A stretch of DNA of 64,000 bases from positions 1-64,000 of the forward strand of contig CAJNDS010000115.1 of the NCBI GenBank assembly GCA_905221605.1, read 5' to 3'. This document shows positions 12,604 to 24,197 of the stretch, piece by piece (position 1 is the stretch's first letter; every line of letters starts with the position of its first letter). The translations under genes were made by a program, and so were the position numbers. The stretch is from Symbiodinium natans. Lineage: Eukaryota; Sar; Dinophyceae; Suessiales; Symbiodiniaceae. Under the pieces are notes generated by a model, which had not been told where the DNA came from, made no database searches, and saw only the letters and a program-made list of their open reading frames with translations.

Positions 12604-13430
12604 CTATGTGCTGTGGGTGCGCATTCTGCCAATTCCGAACATGGCAGAGAAGGTCCGAAAACAAATTAATGTCCAAAGCTCTGCAGCGTTGAAACTACAA
12701 GTACTCAGCCAACAGGCGTACGTGTTTCTCCCAACCTTTTTTACGCCTTTCTGTCTGAGCCAACTTTTGAGGCAACCAAACAAGCCCTCTGCGTTGCTTG
12801 TAACAACATGTTGCACACCAAGATCTCTTCAGCGCGCAAGAACTTCTTTTGACTGTTAATTAACACATCTGTGCACATATCTCTTTCTTGGCCAGCCAGC
12901 GGTATCCACTGTAAGAGTCTGTGAAAACCAGAGAGCCGGGCAAGACATGATTCCGCACCTGTTGGGCAAATTTGCCTTCCTGTCTGGAATCTTCAGCGTC
13001 GACTTGCTAGGTCGACTTCCACCATTTCCAGAATTGAAGTTTTTGTGCCTCTGGTCTCTTCCGTCCACAAAAGCCGCCACAAACTCTCTTCTTTGTTGTC
13101 ATGAACGTCTCATCAATGGCCACAAGTTTGCCAGGCCCTCCAAGCTTGCCCTGTGACTTTTGCAAGCAACACATGACCAACTGCAAAATCGACCGCAAGC
13201 AATAAACAAAGCATGCTCCACATCTTTGTGGTGGCACCAGCATGCCTTCTTGCGCTGTTGTACAAACAATCATCACAAAACCAGTACAAGCAACGCAAAT
13301 GTGTGTCGGAGCCATGGTTCGGCAACAATAGAAGGGCAAGGTGCCCGGGCGCCTCCACGTTAGCTCCGGTTACACATTCTCTTCTTTGCAGAAGAACATA
13401 AGTTGCCGCCTGGTGCAGTGCAAAAAGTAA
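12604..13430 (-). pseudogene. ISXO2/IS1595-like (Merlin-type) DDE transposase, decayed
   Basis: The minus strand gives, in order but in shifting frames: KLGGPGKLVAIDET near 13145-13105 (first catalytic Asp, family pattern GGxGxxVxIDE); a KTSILEMVEVD strand; PGSLVFTDSYSGYRW near 12930-12880 (second Asp, family TDxYxGY); a VNHSQK-like stretch; and TSNAEGLFGCLKSWLRQKG near 12800-12745 (family N-x-x-E-x-x-W-x-x-x-K, third acidic residue). Such transposases cut and paste DNA through the DDE site. At least three frameshifts and an in-frame stop separate the blocks, so this copy cannot be active. A cysteine-bearing stretch upstream (to about 13430) may be the N-terminal zinc ribbon. Terminal inverted repeats were not found by eye. 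Confidence 0.7.
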
Positions 13431-13689
13431 TTGTCCCGCTTACTTTGGTTTCTGTTAAAGTTCTTCCACTTGTGTCCGTTGACACAACAATGTGGAAGCA
13501 CCAAGAGCCTCCATCAGACCAAAAACCACAAAGACTGCCAAGAGGATGGCCAAAGCACTTAAGATGCTTTCTCAACTGTCAGAATGTCTTGGTCTGGCTT
13601 CGTCATGCTTGGAGTAAGAAGCGAAGCTTGGTCCAGGCAAAAATTGATCTGAAATGCCAGAGGGAGAAGGGGTATAAAACTTAATTTAA

Positions 13690-14735
13690 AGATCTCCATG
13701 CTGCTAAAACCCTGAGGCCTGCACCAAACCTAACCGAAGGGCTGTTGCCTTGCTGCGTATCGCTGCGTGAACCGCGCACAGACAGGGTTTACGTTAAGGG
13801 TTTAGGTTTGGAGTTTGAGGTTTAGGGTTTAGGGTTTAGGGTTCAGAACTTTGTTACCTGTGGCATGAGCAGGCTCCAAGAAGGGGACAGAAGCTAGCAC
13901 CCACATGAATATATTGGCAAGCTTACCAAAATCAGAAAAAAAGGCAGTAAAGCATACAACCCCAACCCTAACCCTTAATCCCAAAGCAGTAGCCTTGAAC
14001 AGCTTCCACCACCACGTCCACCCCCACGTGGCATCCATCGAGACCTCCAGCTAAGTGCACGCGCTCAGCGACATTACATTCTAAACCAAAAAAACCGAGC
14101 CCTAAAATAATGATGAAGTTGGGTGTACAACTGCAGGGGCTGCTTATCGCTTTGGCTTCCCGCTGGTGGTGCCGGAGAGGGTGCGTCCAGCAGGTTCACT
14201 CCGTCAAATCAAGCGAATTAAAGGAGGGTCGAGGGCTCGCAACCCCGCTCCACCACCTCCAACCCCTCCTTTATTTCGGTCGAAGCCACTTCTTGGCAGC
14301 GAACGAAGCAAACGGAGCTTGCGGAGTAAGCGGGCTCTTCCTGTTAATTCTTCAGTTTTGGTCCAAGGCCGTACGCTCAACAGCTCCAAGACAACAATCT
14401 GGGGTCAGAGACGACAGCACAAGACAGCGTCTGGTTGCTTGGAACCCCACTTGTAGGTTGCGGCCTTCTTGGCACAGCTGGGAGGCGTAGGTGTGCTTGG
14501 TGTCTGCTTTGTAGCTGGGGCTTGAGCCTTGTGCAGTTCCTTGCCAGCGCCCGCTTGCAAGAAGAATCCTTGTACATCTTTGGATTGCACTGAGTGACGA
14601 CATTGCAAGCAACTTTGCAACAAGTCTTTCTGTCAACTGTGCCCACAGTTGATCTTTGGTTTCTTTCTTAATTTCTAACTGTTGGGAACGCCCGTTTCCA
14701 ACCAATTTGTTTCTTTAGGTTCTTGCGCGTCTGTG
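13690..14735. other. No gene recognised; interstitial telomere-like repeats
   Basis: A block of GGTTTAGGGTTTAGGGTTTAGG lies at 13798-13845, and inverted AACCCTAACCC copies are at 13959-13978. The remainder to 14735 shows no recognisable coding sequence. Confidence 0.5.
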
Positions 14736-14739
14736 CAGT

Positions 14740-16390
14740 ACGGATAGCTTCGGCGTAAGGTATATGCAGCCTACAAGGGGCCCGGCGTCGGCGACAGTGT
14801 CCGCCTTGTCTTCCGTCTCTTCTTTGACGGAGCCCTCTCCCTCGGCCTCTTCGTCGACGACGACCTCTCTTCCTCCTCCTCCTCGGCGGGCTCGGCCGGC
14901 CCCGCCCCAATTTGGACGTGGGCGCCTGTTCTAATTTCAGCCCTCATGAGGATGACGTCGAGATCGTCCGCGGCGGGATCGCCCGCGAAGAAGGCACGGA
15001 TCTCTTGTTCGTGGAGATCATCAAGGGGAGTGACGAGCTCAGGCGAGTAATCTCTTTTGCTCCTCCGCTGAGCGAGGCGGGCTTGCTCCGCTCCTTCCGG
15101 CGGCTCTCGGGCCCGCCCGCGTTCCTCGGCCGGAACCTTGTTCTTTCCGACCTTGGCGGCAGCGGGCCGGGCCCCGCTAGGGGCCTCTCGCTTGAGGCTT
15201 GACGCAGACCCTCTGCGCTCCGCGCGCTCGGGAGCTTTCGTCCCGCGGCGTATCGCTACCGCCGGAGCTCACACTCGGTGGTGCAGCGTCCAAGGCAGGA
15301 TCGTCCTTGGGCTGGTCGTCTCGCGTCTCAAACCTCACGCGAAGGGTCTTAACTTTGACCCTAGCCTCCTCCTCCTTGACCCTAGCATCTTCCTCCTTTG
15401 CCTCTCTCTTGAGCACTTCGTCAAGCTCTGTCATCTTTTGCTCAGCCAGCTCCAGAACGCGGCTCTGGGCCCGCTGAGCACGGAGGAGGGCATCGGAGGC
15501 AGCTGTGTAGTCCTCCACACGCTGGACTACCATCCGGCCCAGTGCGAGGACTTCCTCCTCGCTGGGCACCACCTCCTCTTTGATCCAGGGCGTTAGGCTT
15601 GGGGAGGTTCCCACGCGGGGTGCACCAGCGGTTTTTGCCGAGTTGGGTTAGGCCGCGCCTTTGGCCGCGGACCAGCCTAGGGCGGCGTAGCAGGGCGGTC
15701 TCCCGCGGCCGTCCCCAGAGACCAGCTGCAACTCGCTGCGGCCGACTGGCCCGCAGGGCTGTTCCCAAAGGCGCATCAGCCCAACCAGCCGATCGCGGCC
15801 CACACTGAGCTCCGCGACTTTAAGGCTGTACTCGCCTGACCTTGGCGGAAGAGCCCATATACGGGTGATGCCTGTCGGCCGGACTTGCCCAGTCAGGCCG
15901 ACACCATCGGCTTCGCAGTAGATTCCCACACCGGCGTCCCGGAGGACCGCCAATTCTACCTCCATCACGGCGGTAGATCCGCGTCTGAAACCGCGACTGG
16001 CGTGGGCACGCACCAAGGACATAGTGCACCGCTAGGCGGCCTCCCGGCCCGCCACCGGGCACCAGACCATCTGCGATGATGCCGTCCAGGCGGTCGATCT
16101 TTGAAATGATCTTTCTGATAGAAACCGACGGGCGCCTTCCGATAGCATGAGGGATCCATCCTCTGCACGCACGCCAACCACCTGACGCGCACCCCGGCCG
16201 CATCGGGGAGATACCAAGGCGGAGGACGAAGTCTCTCCCGCGCCTGCTCTGCCTGTTTCGCTTCGTCTTAGACCTGCTGTCCTAGAGATGCGATCCCCGC
16301 CGGGTCGTTCTCGAAGACAACCGGCTCGCAGGTTTCCCGCGCCATCCTTGACGTCCAAGGCAAAGGGGGGGGTTTTGGAGAAGACCCTTT
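14740..16390 (-). pseudogene. Decayed fragment of the giant Ty3-like element (3' cassette)
   Basis: On the minus strand, successive blocks match the element at 47,886 onward. About 16330-16270 reads FENDPAGIASLGQQV (element near 56510-56570). About 16190-16090 matches the VRVKWR..IISKID segment (56765-56880). About 16090-15820 matches the C-terminal half of the Tpt1/KptA-like domain (GLVPGGGPGGRLAVHYVLG, then VELAVLRDAGVGIY). About 15600-15300 matches the coiled coil (ASDALLRAQRAQSRVLELA). About 15050-14930 matches TPLDDLHEQEIRAFFAGDP (element 61536-61590). The RT-palm region and the N-terminal KptA half are missing because of a deletion joining element positions ~56880 and ~59885. Frames are broken throughout. 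Confidence 0.85.
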
Positions 16391-16870
16391 GAAGGGGCTT
16401 CAAAGGGGGCTTTAAGGGGGCTTGAAGGGGGGAACTTAAGGGGGGGCTTAAGTGGGGGCTTAAGGGGGGGCTTAAAGGGGGGCTTAAGGGGGGCTTATGG
16501 GAGGCTTAGGGGGCTTAAAAAGGGGGCAAAAAGGGGGGCTTTAAAAGGGGGCTAAAGGGGGCTTAAGGGTGCTTAAGGGGGCTTGAAGGGGGGCTTAAAG
16601 GGGGGGCTTAAGGGGAAGCTTAAGGGGGAGGCTTGAAGGGGGGCTTAAAGGGGGGCTTGAAAGGGGCTTAAGGGGGGCTTCAAGGGGGGCTTAAAGGGGG
16701 GCGTCAAGGGGGGCTTAAAGGGGGGCTTAAGGGGGGCTTAAAGGGCTTAAACGGAGGGGAAGGGGGGTTTTAAAAGGGGGCTTAAAGGGGGCTTCAAGGG
16801 TTTAAAGGGGGGGGCTTAAAGGGGGGCTTAAAAGGGGGCTAGAGAGGCTTAAGGGGGAGGGCTTAAGGGG
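16370..16870. repeat. G-rich (GGGGGGCTTAA)n array
   Basis: Runs of 4-7 G separated by CTTAA or CTTAAA, with every G run on the plus strand. The spacing would allow G-quadruplexes. It borders the element fragment at 14.7-16.4 kb. Confidence 0.93.
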
Positions 16871-16914
16871 GCTGAAAAAAGGGTGGCAAAAAAGGCGACT
16901 CTAAACATTACTTT

Positions 16915-17375
16915 ATCTTGAAGATGAGAGAGAAGGGATTTATTCTAAATTCCACCCCCCTCGAATCTTGTTTTGTTTTTTGGATTTCGTTCTTCGAAAC
17001 TAGAGAAGTGAGACTCTAACTTCCCTTTGAAAAGAGAGAGAAAGGAATTTATTCTAAATTCCACCCCCCTCGAATCTTGTTATATTTTTGTGTTTTTTTG
17101 GGATTTCATTATTCGAAACCAGAGAAGTGAGACTCTAAACATACATTTCCCTTTACGAAGCGAAAGAAGGGAATGTATTCTAAATTCCACCCCCCTCGAA
17201 TCTTGTTATACATTTTGTGTTTGTTTTTCGATTTCATTCTGAAGTGAGACTCTAAACATTCATTTCCCTTTACGAAAAGAAAGAAGGGAATGTATTCTAA
17301 ATTCCACCCTCCTCGAATCTTGTTTTGTTTTTTGGGTTTCATTCTTCGAAACCAGAGAAGTGAGACTCTTTTTAA
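16915..17375. repeat. ~115-bp tandem repeat, four units
   Basis: The block ATTCTAAATTCCACCCCCCT followed by CGAATCTTGTT recurs four times at ~115-bp steps. Each unit also has GAAGTGAGACTCTAAAC and TTTCCCTTTACGAA pieces. The last unit is cut at about 17375. No coding sense. Confidence 0.9.
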
Positions 17376-17458
17376 AGGGGAGCTTAAGGGCAATTCCACC
17401 GCGCTCGCTTCTTCTTTTGTTTTTTGTGTTCATTACTCGAGTTTCAAGGAGCAGAGAG

Positions 17459-17742
17459 TTCATAGCAGTGACGTGGCGCGGGGCTAAGCCGAGAACCCCA
17501 TGTTTTGTTTCAGAGATGATTCATATGCTTCCACGCAAGCTTGCCCGGCAGAAAAAAAGCGGGGGGGTTGGGGGGGGCGCAGCCCCCCCCCATTTGCATA
17601 GCAGTGACGTGGCGCGGGGCTAAGCCGAGAACCCCATGTTTTGTTTTGTTTTGTTTTGGACATGATTCCTATGCTTCCACGCGAGTTTGCCCGGCTTAAA
17701 CAAGCGGGGGGGTTGGGGGGGGCGCAGCCCCCCCCCATTTGC
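17459..17742. repeat. Direct duplication (~140 bp x2) ending in G-run/C-run
   Basis: Two copies start CATAGCAGTGACGTGGCGCG and end with AAGCGGGGGGGTTGGGGGGG, then CGCAG and a run of nine C. The end can fold into a G/C hairpin. The second copy has extra TTTTG units in the middle. Confidence 0.88.
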
Positions 17743-17751
17743 AAACACGAT

Positions 17752-18230
17752 GCTCGCATTAGGCCTCTTAAACTGCTGCCTAAATCCTCCACCGAAGGCC
17801 CAGCAGGTATTAAGCCTCTTAGACGTCTTAAACTGCTGCCCGAACCCATTACGCCTTTTAAACTGCTGCCCAAACCCTCCACAAAAGGCCCAGCAAGTAT
17901 CAGGCCTCTTAAACTGCTGCCTAAACCCTCCGCAGAAGGCCCAGCAAGTATTGCGCCTTTTAAACTGCTGCCCAAACCCTCCACAAAAGGCCCAGCAAGT
18001 ATCAGGCCTCTTAAACTGCTGCCAAAACCCTCCGCAGAAGGCCCAGCAAGTATTGCGCCTTTTAAACTGCTGCCCAAACCCTCCAAAAAGGCCCAGCAAA
18101 TATTAGGCCTCTTAAACTGCTGCCTAAACCCTCCGCAGAAGGCCCAGCAAGTATTACGCCTCTTAACTTGCTGCCCAAAGGCCCAGCAAGTATTAGGCCT
18201 CTTAAACTGCTGCCTAAACCCTCCACAGAG
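17752..18230. repeat. 51-bp minisatellite, about nine or ten units
   Basis: The landmark AAACTGCTGCC occurs at 17911, 17962, 18013, 18064 and 18114 (steps 50-51 bp), with looser copies on both sides. The unit includes GGCCCAGCAAGTAT and CTTAAACTGCTGCC. Because 51 is a multiple of three, both strands carry long 17-residue-period ORFs. I see no evidence that they are expressed. Confidence 0.92.
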
Positions 18231-18720
18231 GGGGGGGCTTGGTTGCGGCTTCAGGGGGGAGCTTTAGGGGGGGCTTCAAGGGCTTAAAAAGAGGGGCTTA
18301 AAGGGGTGGCTTTAAGCCCCTTAAAACGGGGGGGCCTTCAAGGGGGCTTTAAGGGGGCTTTTTAAAGGGGGGCTTAAAGGGGGGCTTAAAGGGGGGTTTA
18401 AAGGGGGGCTTAAGGGGGGGCTTGAAGGGGGGGCTTCAAGGGGGCTTCAAAGGGGGCTTTAAGGGGGGGCTTAAGGGGGGGGCTTAAGGGGGGCTTAAGG
18501 GGGGGCTTAAGGGGGGGCTAAAGGGGGGGCTTAAGGGGGCTTAAGGGGGGGCTTAAGGGGGGCTTAAGGGGGGCTTAAGGGGGGGCTTAAGGGCTTTGAC
18601 CCTTTCCCCCCCCCCCGAAGGGACCCCCTTTGCAGGGACCCCTTTGAAGGGGGGCTTAAGGGGGGCTTAAAGGGGGGCTTAAAGGGGGGCTTAAAGGGGG
18701 GCTTAAGCCCCCCTTTGCCC
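18230..18720. repeat. G-rich (GGGGGGCTTAA)n array, second block
   Basis: Same unit type as 16370-16870, again with G runs on the plus strand, ending in CTTAAGCCCCCCTTTGCCC that reverses the polarity. It abuts the inverted piece of the Ty3-like element. Confidence 0.93.
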
Positions 18721-19125
18721 AAAGGGGGGGGGCCCATCCTCGCGCTGCGCCCGCAAGCAAATGCAAAATGTAAAGAAGAAAAGCGGCGAAGCAGCGTGCC
18801 GCGCTGCGACGCCTGAAACAGGCGTGGAATGGATACCACGCTGCGCCGAACGGCCGCAGCCTACTCGATTCCAAATGGAATCTCCTGAGCGGCTGTGACA
18901 ACGGCAGTGGCGCTTCGTTAAGATCCAAAGCCCCAGCCGCAACATGCTGGAACTCCTTAACGCCTTAACGAAGGAAGACGTGGCTGGGTGTGCCTTCGCA
19001 GTCTCAAACCTAAGGCCAGTCTTGGAATTGGCCTTGCTGCTTGTGGTAAAATTAAGACTGCCAATCAGCAACACCGCGCCATCGGGCCGCAGTAGGCACA
19101 AGGCCTTTGAATGGTGGAGGCCCTG
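18703..19125 (-). pseudogene. Inverted fragment with HKD (phospholipase-D-like) domain
   Basis: The minus strand reads LHHSKALCLLRPDGAVLL then IGSLNFTTSSKAN, nearly identical to the end of the window (63886-63990). The H-x-K, D, G-S-x-N order of an HKD motif is kept. It continues past the point where the other copy leaves the window (GLRFETAKAHPATSSFVKAL), so it shows a little more of the C-terminus. The frame degrades after about 18900. It is inverted relative to the neighbouring fragment at 19150-19976. Confidence 0.8.
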
Positions 19126-19149
19126 GATCCCTGATTACTTGGGCTCTGC

Positions 19150-19976
19150 CAAGAAGAAGCGACCTACGGAAAGGGTCGCGACGCTTGGAGCGACTGGTCC
19201 AGCCCGCGGCAAGGGCAAAGGCCAGAGAAGGGCAAGGGCAAAGGGAAGCCCAAAGGCAAAGGCAAGTACTTGTGGGGAGCCTTTGCCGTGGGCATTATTG
19301 CTGCGCTTGGCCCTAGAACCAGCACGGCGTGGTTCCCGTGCAGTGCGGTTCGCTTCATGCCGCCTCCGCCAAGCCTTGTTCTGCCTTTGCAAGGCCCTGC
19401 CTGCCTCACCCAGAGCCTTCAATAGGCTCATGCGTAGACGTTGCGGACCGAAGTCCCGCAAGCAACCCGAACTTCTGCGCCGGCTGCAGACACACATCTG
19501 ACGCACGCGGACCGTGTCCAGGTTGCGGCGTGGCGCTCACCAAAGCGCGCGTGAGTAGCCATGCTGCGGCACAAGCTATGTGCGCGGCTCTCGCTGAGTC
19601 CGGTAGCCCGTAGGGTAGTTCCAGATAGGTGAGTAGCCGTAGCCGTAGCTTAGGACCGGTAGTTGTACAGTGTACTATAGATTTCGCACTTGCAGCAGCA
19701 AGACCTGCATAGAAACCCAGGAGCCTCGCCTTCCTGCTCAAAAGGTGGAGGTCTCTCTTGCCAGGGGTGCTTTAGGGTAGTAAAGGGCAGTTGTCGTTGT
19801 GCGTTCGTTTGGGTGGTGCGGGCTAGCTTCCCTGCCGCATATGCCATTGCTCATGATGTGCACCACCATGGTCGCACGCGACGCCCTCGCCCTTCCCCTT
19901 CTCGCATTGATCAAGTGCATGATGCACTTTGTGCTCATTTGCAACGATGAGCTGGGAGCCTCGGCTGAGGGGCGAA
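19150..19976 (+). pseudogene. 3' end remnant of a giant Ty3-like element
   Basis: Positions 19165-19400 match the element at 62460-62700: a Lys/Gly-rich stretch (GKGKGKPKGKGKYLWGAFAV) followed by GIIAALGPRTSTAW, with frameshifts and a stop in the coherent frame. From 19600 to 19960 I cannot assign the sequence; a late ORF ends CNDELGASAEGRM. Just before the LTR is a purine tract GAGGGGCGAA (19967-19976) suitable as a polypurine primer for plus-strand synthesis. The junction to the inverted HKD piece lies at 19125-19160. Confidence 0.75.
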
Positions 19977-20274
19977 TGTGAGCAGGTCACAGCACACATG
20001 CATCATGTGCTCAGCTGCAGTGCGGTAGTTTGCTTTCACTTTGCATGTACAGTTTTGCAATTCGGTTGAATGCCAATTTTGGCTCAAGTACGAGATAGTC
20101 TTGTAGCCGTTGTGCTCGGTAGTTTCGTTCTGTAGCTTTTAGGTTGCAGAGCGGTCCGACCGGACGCTCGGCCGTAGGGCACCTCAGAGCTGGTGATCCC
20201 GCGAAGTCGTAAAACAGCGTGGCCAGCCTGCGTTTGCATTGCTTGTGCAAGACCAGTGACTGGTCGACTTCACA
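19977..20274 (+). mobile_element. LTR (3' LTR) of a Ty3-like element copy
   Basis: This 298-bp block aligns along its length with the LTR at 47886-48179. It begins TGTGAGCAGGTC and ends GACTTCACA, giving a TGTGA...TCACA terminal inverted repeat with TG/CA ends. A polypurine tract lies immediately before it, so it is the 3' LTR of the degraded copy. It is followed at once by TAGTAGTAG microsatellite. The two LTRs differ by many substitutions and small indels, so they are not from one recent insertion. Confidence 0.88.
20072..20088 (+). promoter_or_regulatory. Spliced-leader-like string in the LTR
   Basis: GCCAATTTTGGCTCAAG matches the 3' part of the dinoflagellate spliced leader (GCCATTTTGGCTCAAG) except for one extra A. 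It lies about 95 bp into the LTR. The same string is at the same place in the other LTR (47982-47998). Confidence 0.75.
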
Positions 20275-20834
20275 TAGTAGTAGTCGAAGTAGTCGTAGTT
20301 GTCGTATAGTTGTCGTAGTTGTAGTAGTCGTCTTGTAGTAGTCGTCGTCGTAGTAGTAGTAGTAGTAGTCGTCGTCGTAGTAGTAGTAGTCGTCGTAGTA
20401 GTCGTAGTCGTAGTAGTCGTAGTAGTCGTAGTAGTCGTAGTTGTAGTAGTCGTCGTCGTAGTGAGCAGTAGGAGTAGGAGTAGGAGTAGGAGTAGGAGTA
20501 GGGTAGGAGTAGGAGTAGGAGTAGGAGTGGGACTAGGAGTAGGAGTAGGAGTAGGAGTGGGAGTGGGAGTGGGAGTGGGAGTGGGAGAGAGAGGAGGAGT
20601 AGGAGTAGGAGTAGGAGTAGGAGTAGGAGTGGGAGTCGGAGTCGGAGTCGGAGTAGGAGTAGGAGTAGGAGTAGGAGTAGGAGTAGGAGTAGGAGTCGGA
20701 GTCGGAGTAGGAGTAGGAGTAGGAGTAGGAGTAGGAGTAGGAGTAGGAGTAGGAGTAGGAGTAGGAGTAGGAGTAGTAGTAGTAGTAGTAGTAGGGTAGT
20801 AGAGTAGTGTAGTAGTCGTAGTAGTGTAGTAGTT

Positions 20835-20905
<71 letters not shown>

Positions 20906-20956
20906 TAGTAGTGTAGTAGTAGTAGTCGGCGTAGTAGTAGTAGTAGTAGTAGTAGT

Positions 20957-21047
<91 letters not shown>

Positions 21048-21085
21048 TAGTAGTAGTAGTAGTAGTAGTTAGTAGTAGTAGTAGT

Positions 21086-21168
<83 letters not shown>

Positions 21169-21170
21169 CG
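20275..21170. repeat. Long TAG/GTA/GGAGTA microsatellite
   Basis: Starts directly at the LTR end as TAGTAG/TCGTAG repeats, changes to GGAGTA/GGAGTC at about 20468-20775, then pure TAG/AGT to 21170. Homopolymer ORFs (poly-Val, poly-Tyr) are artefacts. Confidence 0.97.
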
Positions 21171-21544
21171 CGCTCCGCGCGTATTTGACGCCGCGTCCGT
21201 CTGCGTCCGAAGTGCCTTTTCCATCGGTAAAACCAGCGTTCTTGGGCAGAGTGCTCATTTCCCAACGACGACGCCAATTACATGAATTTCCTGTCTTGTA
21301 AGGTCAAGGCTGCAATCTCGGACTTGTCTTCGCTTGTTTCCATGCTCGAATGCGAAAGGAAAGCCATGCCGAAGCAGCACAGACATAGATGCCGTGTGTG
21401 TGGGCAGCCGGGCCACCGGCTGGAGACTTGCACTACCTATGCAGGTACTCCAAAATGAGTGCCAGACAAAGACCACGAAAGTTGCACGGGGAGAAGCAGC
21501 GTTGAGAATGAGGGACGCCCCCAAACCTCCAAATTCAAGTGAAG

Positions 21545-22350
21545 GGCCAAAAGCCGTGTACCCTTAAGCCCGAAACCCCAAACCCCGAAGCTTGAAGTGG
21601 AGGCCCAAAATTCCTGGACCCTTAAGCCCTAACCCCCAAACCCCGAAGCTTCAAGTGGAGGCCCAAAATTCCTGGACCCTTAAGCCCTAACCCCCAAACC
21701 CCGAAGCTTCAAGTGGAGGCCCAAAATTCCTGGACCCTTAAGGCCTAAACCCCAAACCCCGAAGCTTCAAGTGGAAGCCCAAATTTCCTGGACCCTAAAC
21801 CCCAAACCCCGAAGCTTCAAGTGGAGGCCCAAAATTCCTGGACCCTTAAGCCCTAACCCCCAAACCCCGAAGCTTCAAGTGGAGGCCCAAAATTCCTGGA
21901 CCCTTAAGCCCTAACCCCCAAACCCCGAAGCTTCAAGTGGAGGCCCAAAATTCCTGGACCCTTAAGCCCTAAACCCCAAACCCCGAAGCTTCAAGTGGAA
22001 GCCCAAATTTCCTGGACCCTAAACCCCAAACCCCGAAGCTTCAAGTGGAGGCCCAAAATTCCTGGACCCTGAAGCCCTAAACCCCAAACCCCGAAGCTTC
22101 AAGTGCAAGTCCAAAACTCCGGTACCCTTAAGGCCTAAACCCCAAACCCCGAAGCTTCAAGTGGAAACCCAAATTTCCTGGACCCTTAAACCCTAAACCC
22201 CGAAGCTTCAAGTGGAGGCCCAAAAGCCGTGTACCCTTAAGCCCTAGACCCCAAACCCCGAAGCTTCAAGTGCAAGCTCAAAACTCGTCTACCCTGAAAC
22301 CGAAAACCAGAAATCCCGAAGCTTGAAGTGCCAGGCCAAAACTCCTATAG
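21545..22350. repeat. 58-bp satellite with telomere-like core, ~13 units
   Basis: The landmark GAAGCTTCAAGTGGAGGCCC recurs with 58-bp steps (21587, 21645, 21703 and on). Each unit contains CCCTAAACCCCAAACCCCG, close to the CCCTAAA telomere repeat. Some units lack about 10 bp. Confidence 0.92.
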
Positions 22351-22359
22351 CCTTAAACC

Positions 22360-22560
22360 CAAAACCCCAGGTCACCCCCCCCCCAGCCCCAAGCCCCCCC
22401 CACCCCCCCAAGCCAAGCCAAGCCAAAGCCAATTTTAATCACAAATTATTGGGGCAAGGCCCTCATGGGAAATCAAAGGCCCTCATGGGAAACCGAAGAC
22501 CCTCACAAAAAATCGAAAGGCCCTCATGGGCGTCGCCGTTGGGAATTGGCGGAGTGTGGC
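22360..22560. repeat. CCAAGC tract and ~20-bp CCCTCATGGGAAATC repeats
   Basis: A C-rich stretch with AAGCCAAGCCAAGCCAAAGCC is followed by four loose copies of AAGGCCCTCATGGGAAATC. The same two blocks in the same order occur at 46200-46540. Confidence 0.8.
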
Positions 22561-22676
22561 ATAGCATTCAATGCATGAGCAGAAAACACTGCAAATAGCA
22601 GTGTTTTCGTCTCTGGAAGAACATGGGAAAACATGGAAAATGAAGGATGACACAGCGTCAAATACGCGCAATACCC

Positions 22677-23003
<327 letters not shown>

Positions 23004-23027
23004 AGCGGCGCTTTAACCGTACACACT

Positions 23028-23091
23028 TTTTAGGGTTTAGGGTTTAGGGTTTAGGGTTTAGGGTTTAGGGTTTAGGTTAGGGTTTAGGGTC
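23028..23091. repeat. Interstitial telomeric TTTAGGG array
   Basis: About eight units of TTTAGGG in tandem, one of them shortened. The heptamer is the plant-type repeat also reported for dinoflagellate telomeres. The array sits between two TAG microsatellites. Confidence 0.95.
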
Positions 23092-23193
23092 CTTAAACGG
23101 AAACATGACTCTTTAACCACAAAATAGAGCTGCCGCCTAGGCGAAACACATGTTTCACAGACGAACAGGGTTCAGTTTGCGCGCCGCCGGGTA

Positions 23194-23698
<505 letters not shown>

Positions 23699-24197
23699 AA
23701 CACGAATTTTGAACCCGTCTCCCGTACAGTCGTGTTCGACGAGATTGTTGCCTTTGGTGTCCAATGACTAACAGAGAGTGCTTCGCAGCCCCACTTTGCC
23801 GTTAGGCAAAAACACCAAGTTTGTGCTTGCTCAAATCTGTGTTACTTTGCGGTGTTCAGCTTTCACTTTTGGCAAATATGCTAGCCACTCAGCTGCTCGA
23901 GTGTAGCTTCGCTCATGCATAGGCAGATGCATGCCTTTGCATTGAGTTCATTTGTCATAAAGTTTTACCCGCCCGTCCCACCCTTTAGTGTGAGTTTGCA
24001 CAAACCACGTCAGGGCGACAATCTGTGTCTGGCCTGCGCTCTTGTACGCTTGCGCATATTGCTTCTCCACATGTAGAGAAATCGTTGTAGTTGCAGCACC
24101 TTGCATGTACATTATGTGAGATACGGGTACTATGGGATTTTGTAAAGGTTACGGCGGTTTTGCATAAAACAATTTAATTGGCTTGTAAGCTTTCGTC
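23699..24197. other. No gene recognised; upstream of the micro-exon gene
   Basis: No recognisable ORF. This may include the promoter and 5' UTR of the gene starting at 24198; no spliced-leader acceptor can be assigned with confidence. Confidence 0.4.

Noticed and set aside
14668-14910. Arg-rich minus-strand ORF (80 aa) resembling a basic RNA-binding protein
   Set aside because: It is a shifted frame of the acidic and lysine-rich linker of the element fragment.
17484-18267. 160-208 residue ORFs with a 17-residue period on both strands
   Set aside because: The 51-bp minisatellite keeps all frames open; similar ORFs appear on both strands, so coding is not supported.
18703-20274. A host phospholipase-D gene at 18.7-19.1 kb
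   Set aside because: The piece is nearly identical to the element's 3' end and lies beside other element fragments and an LTR.
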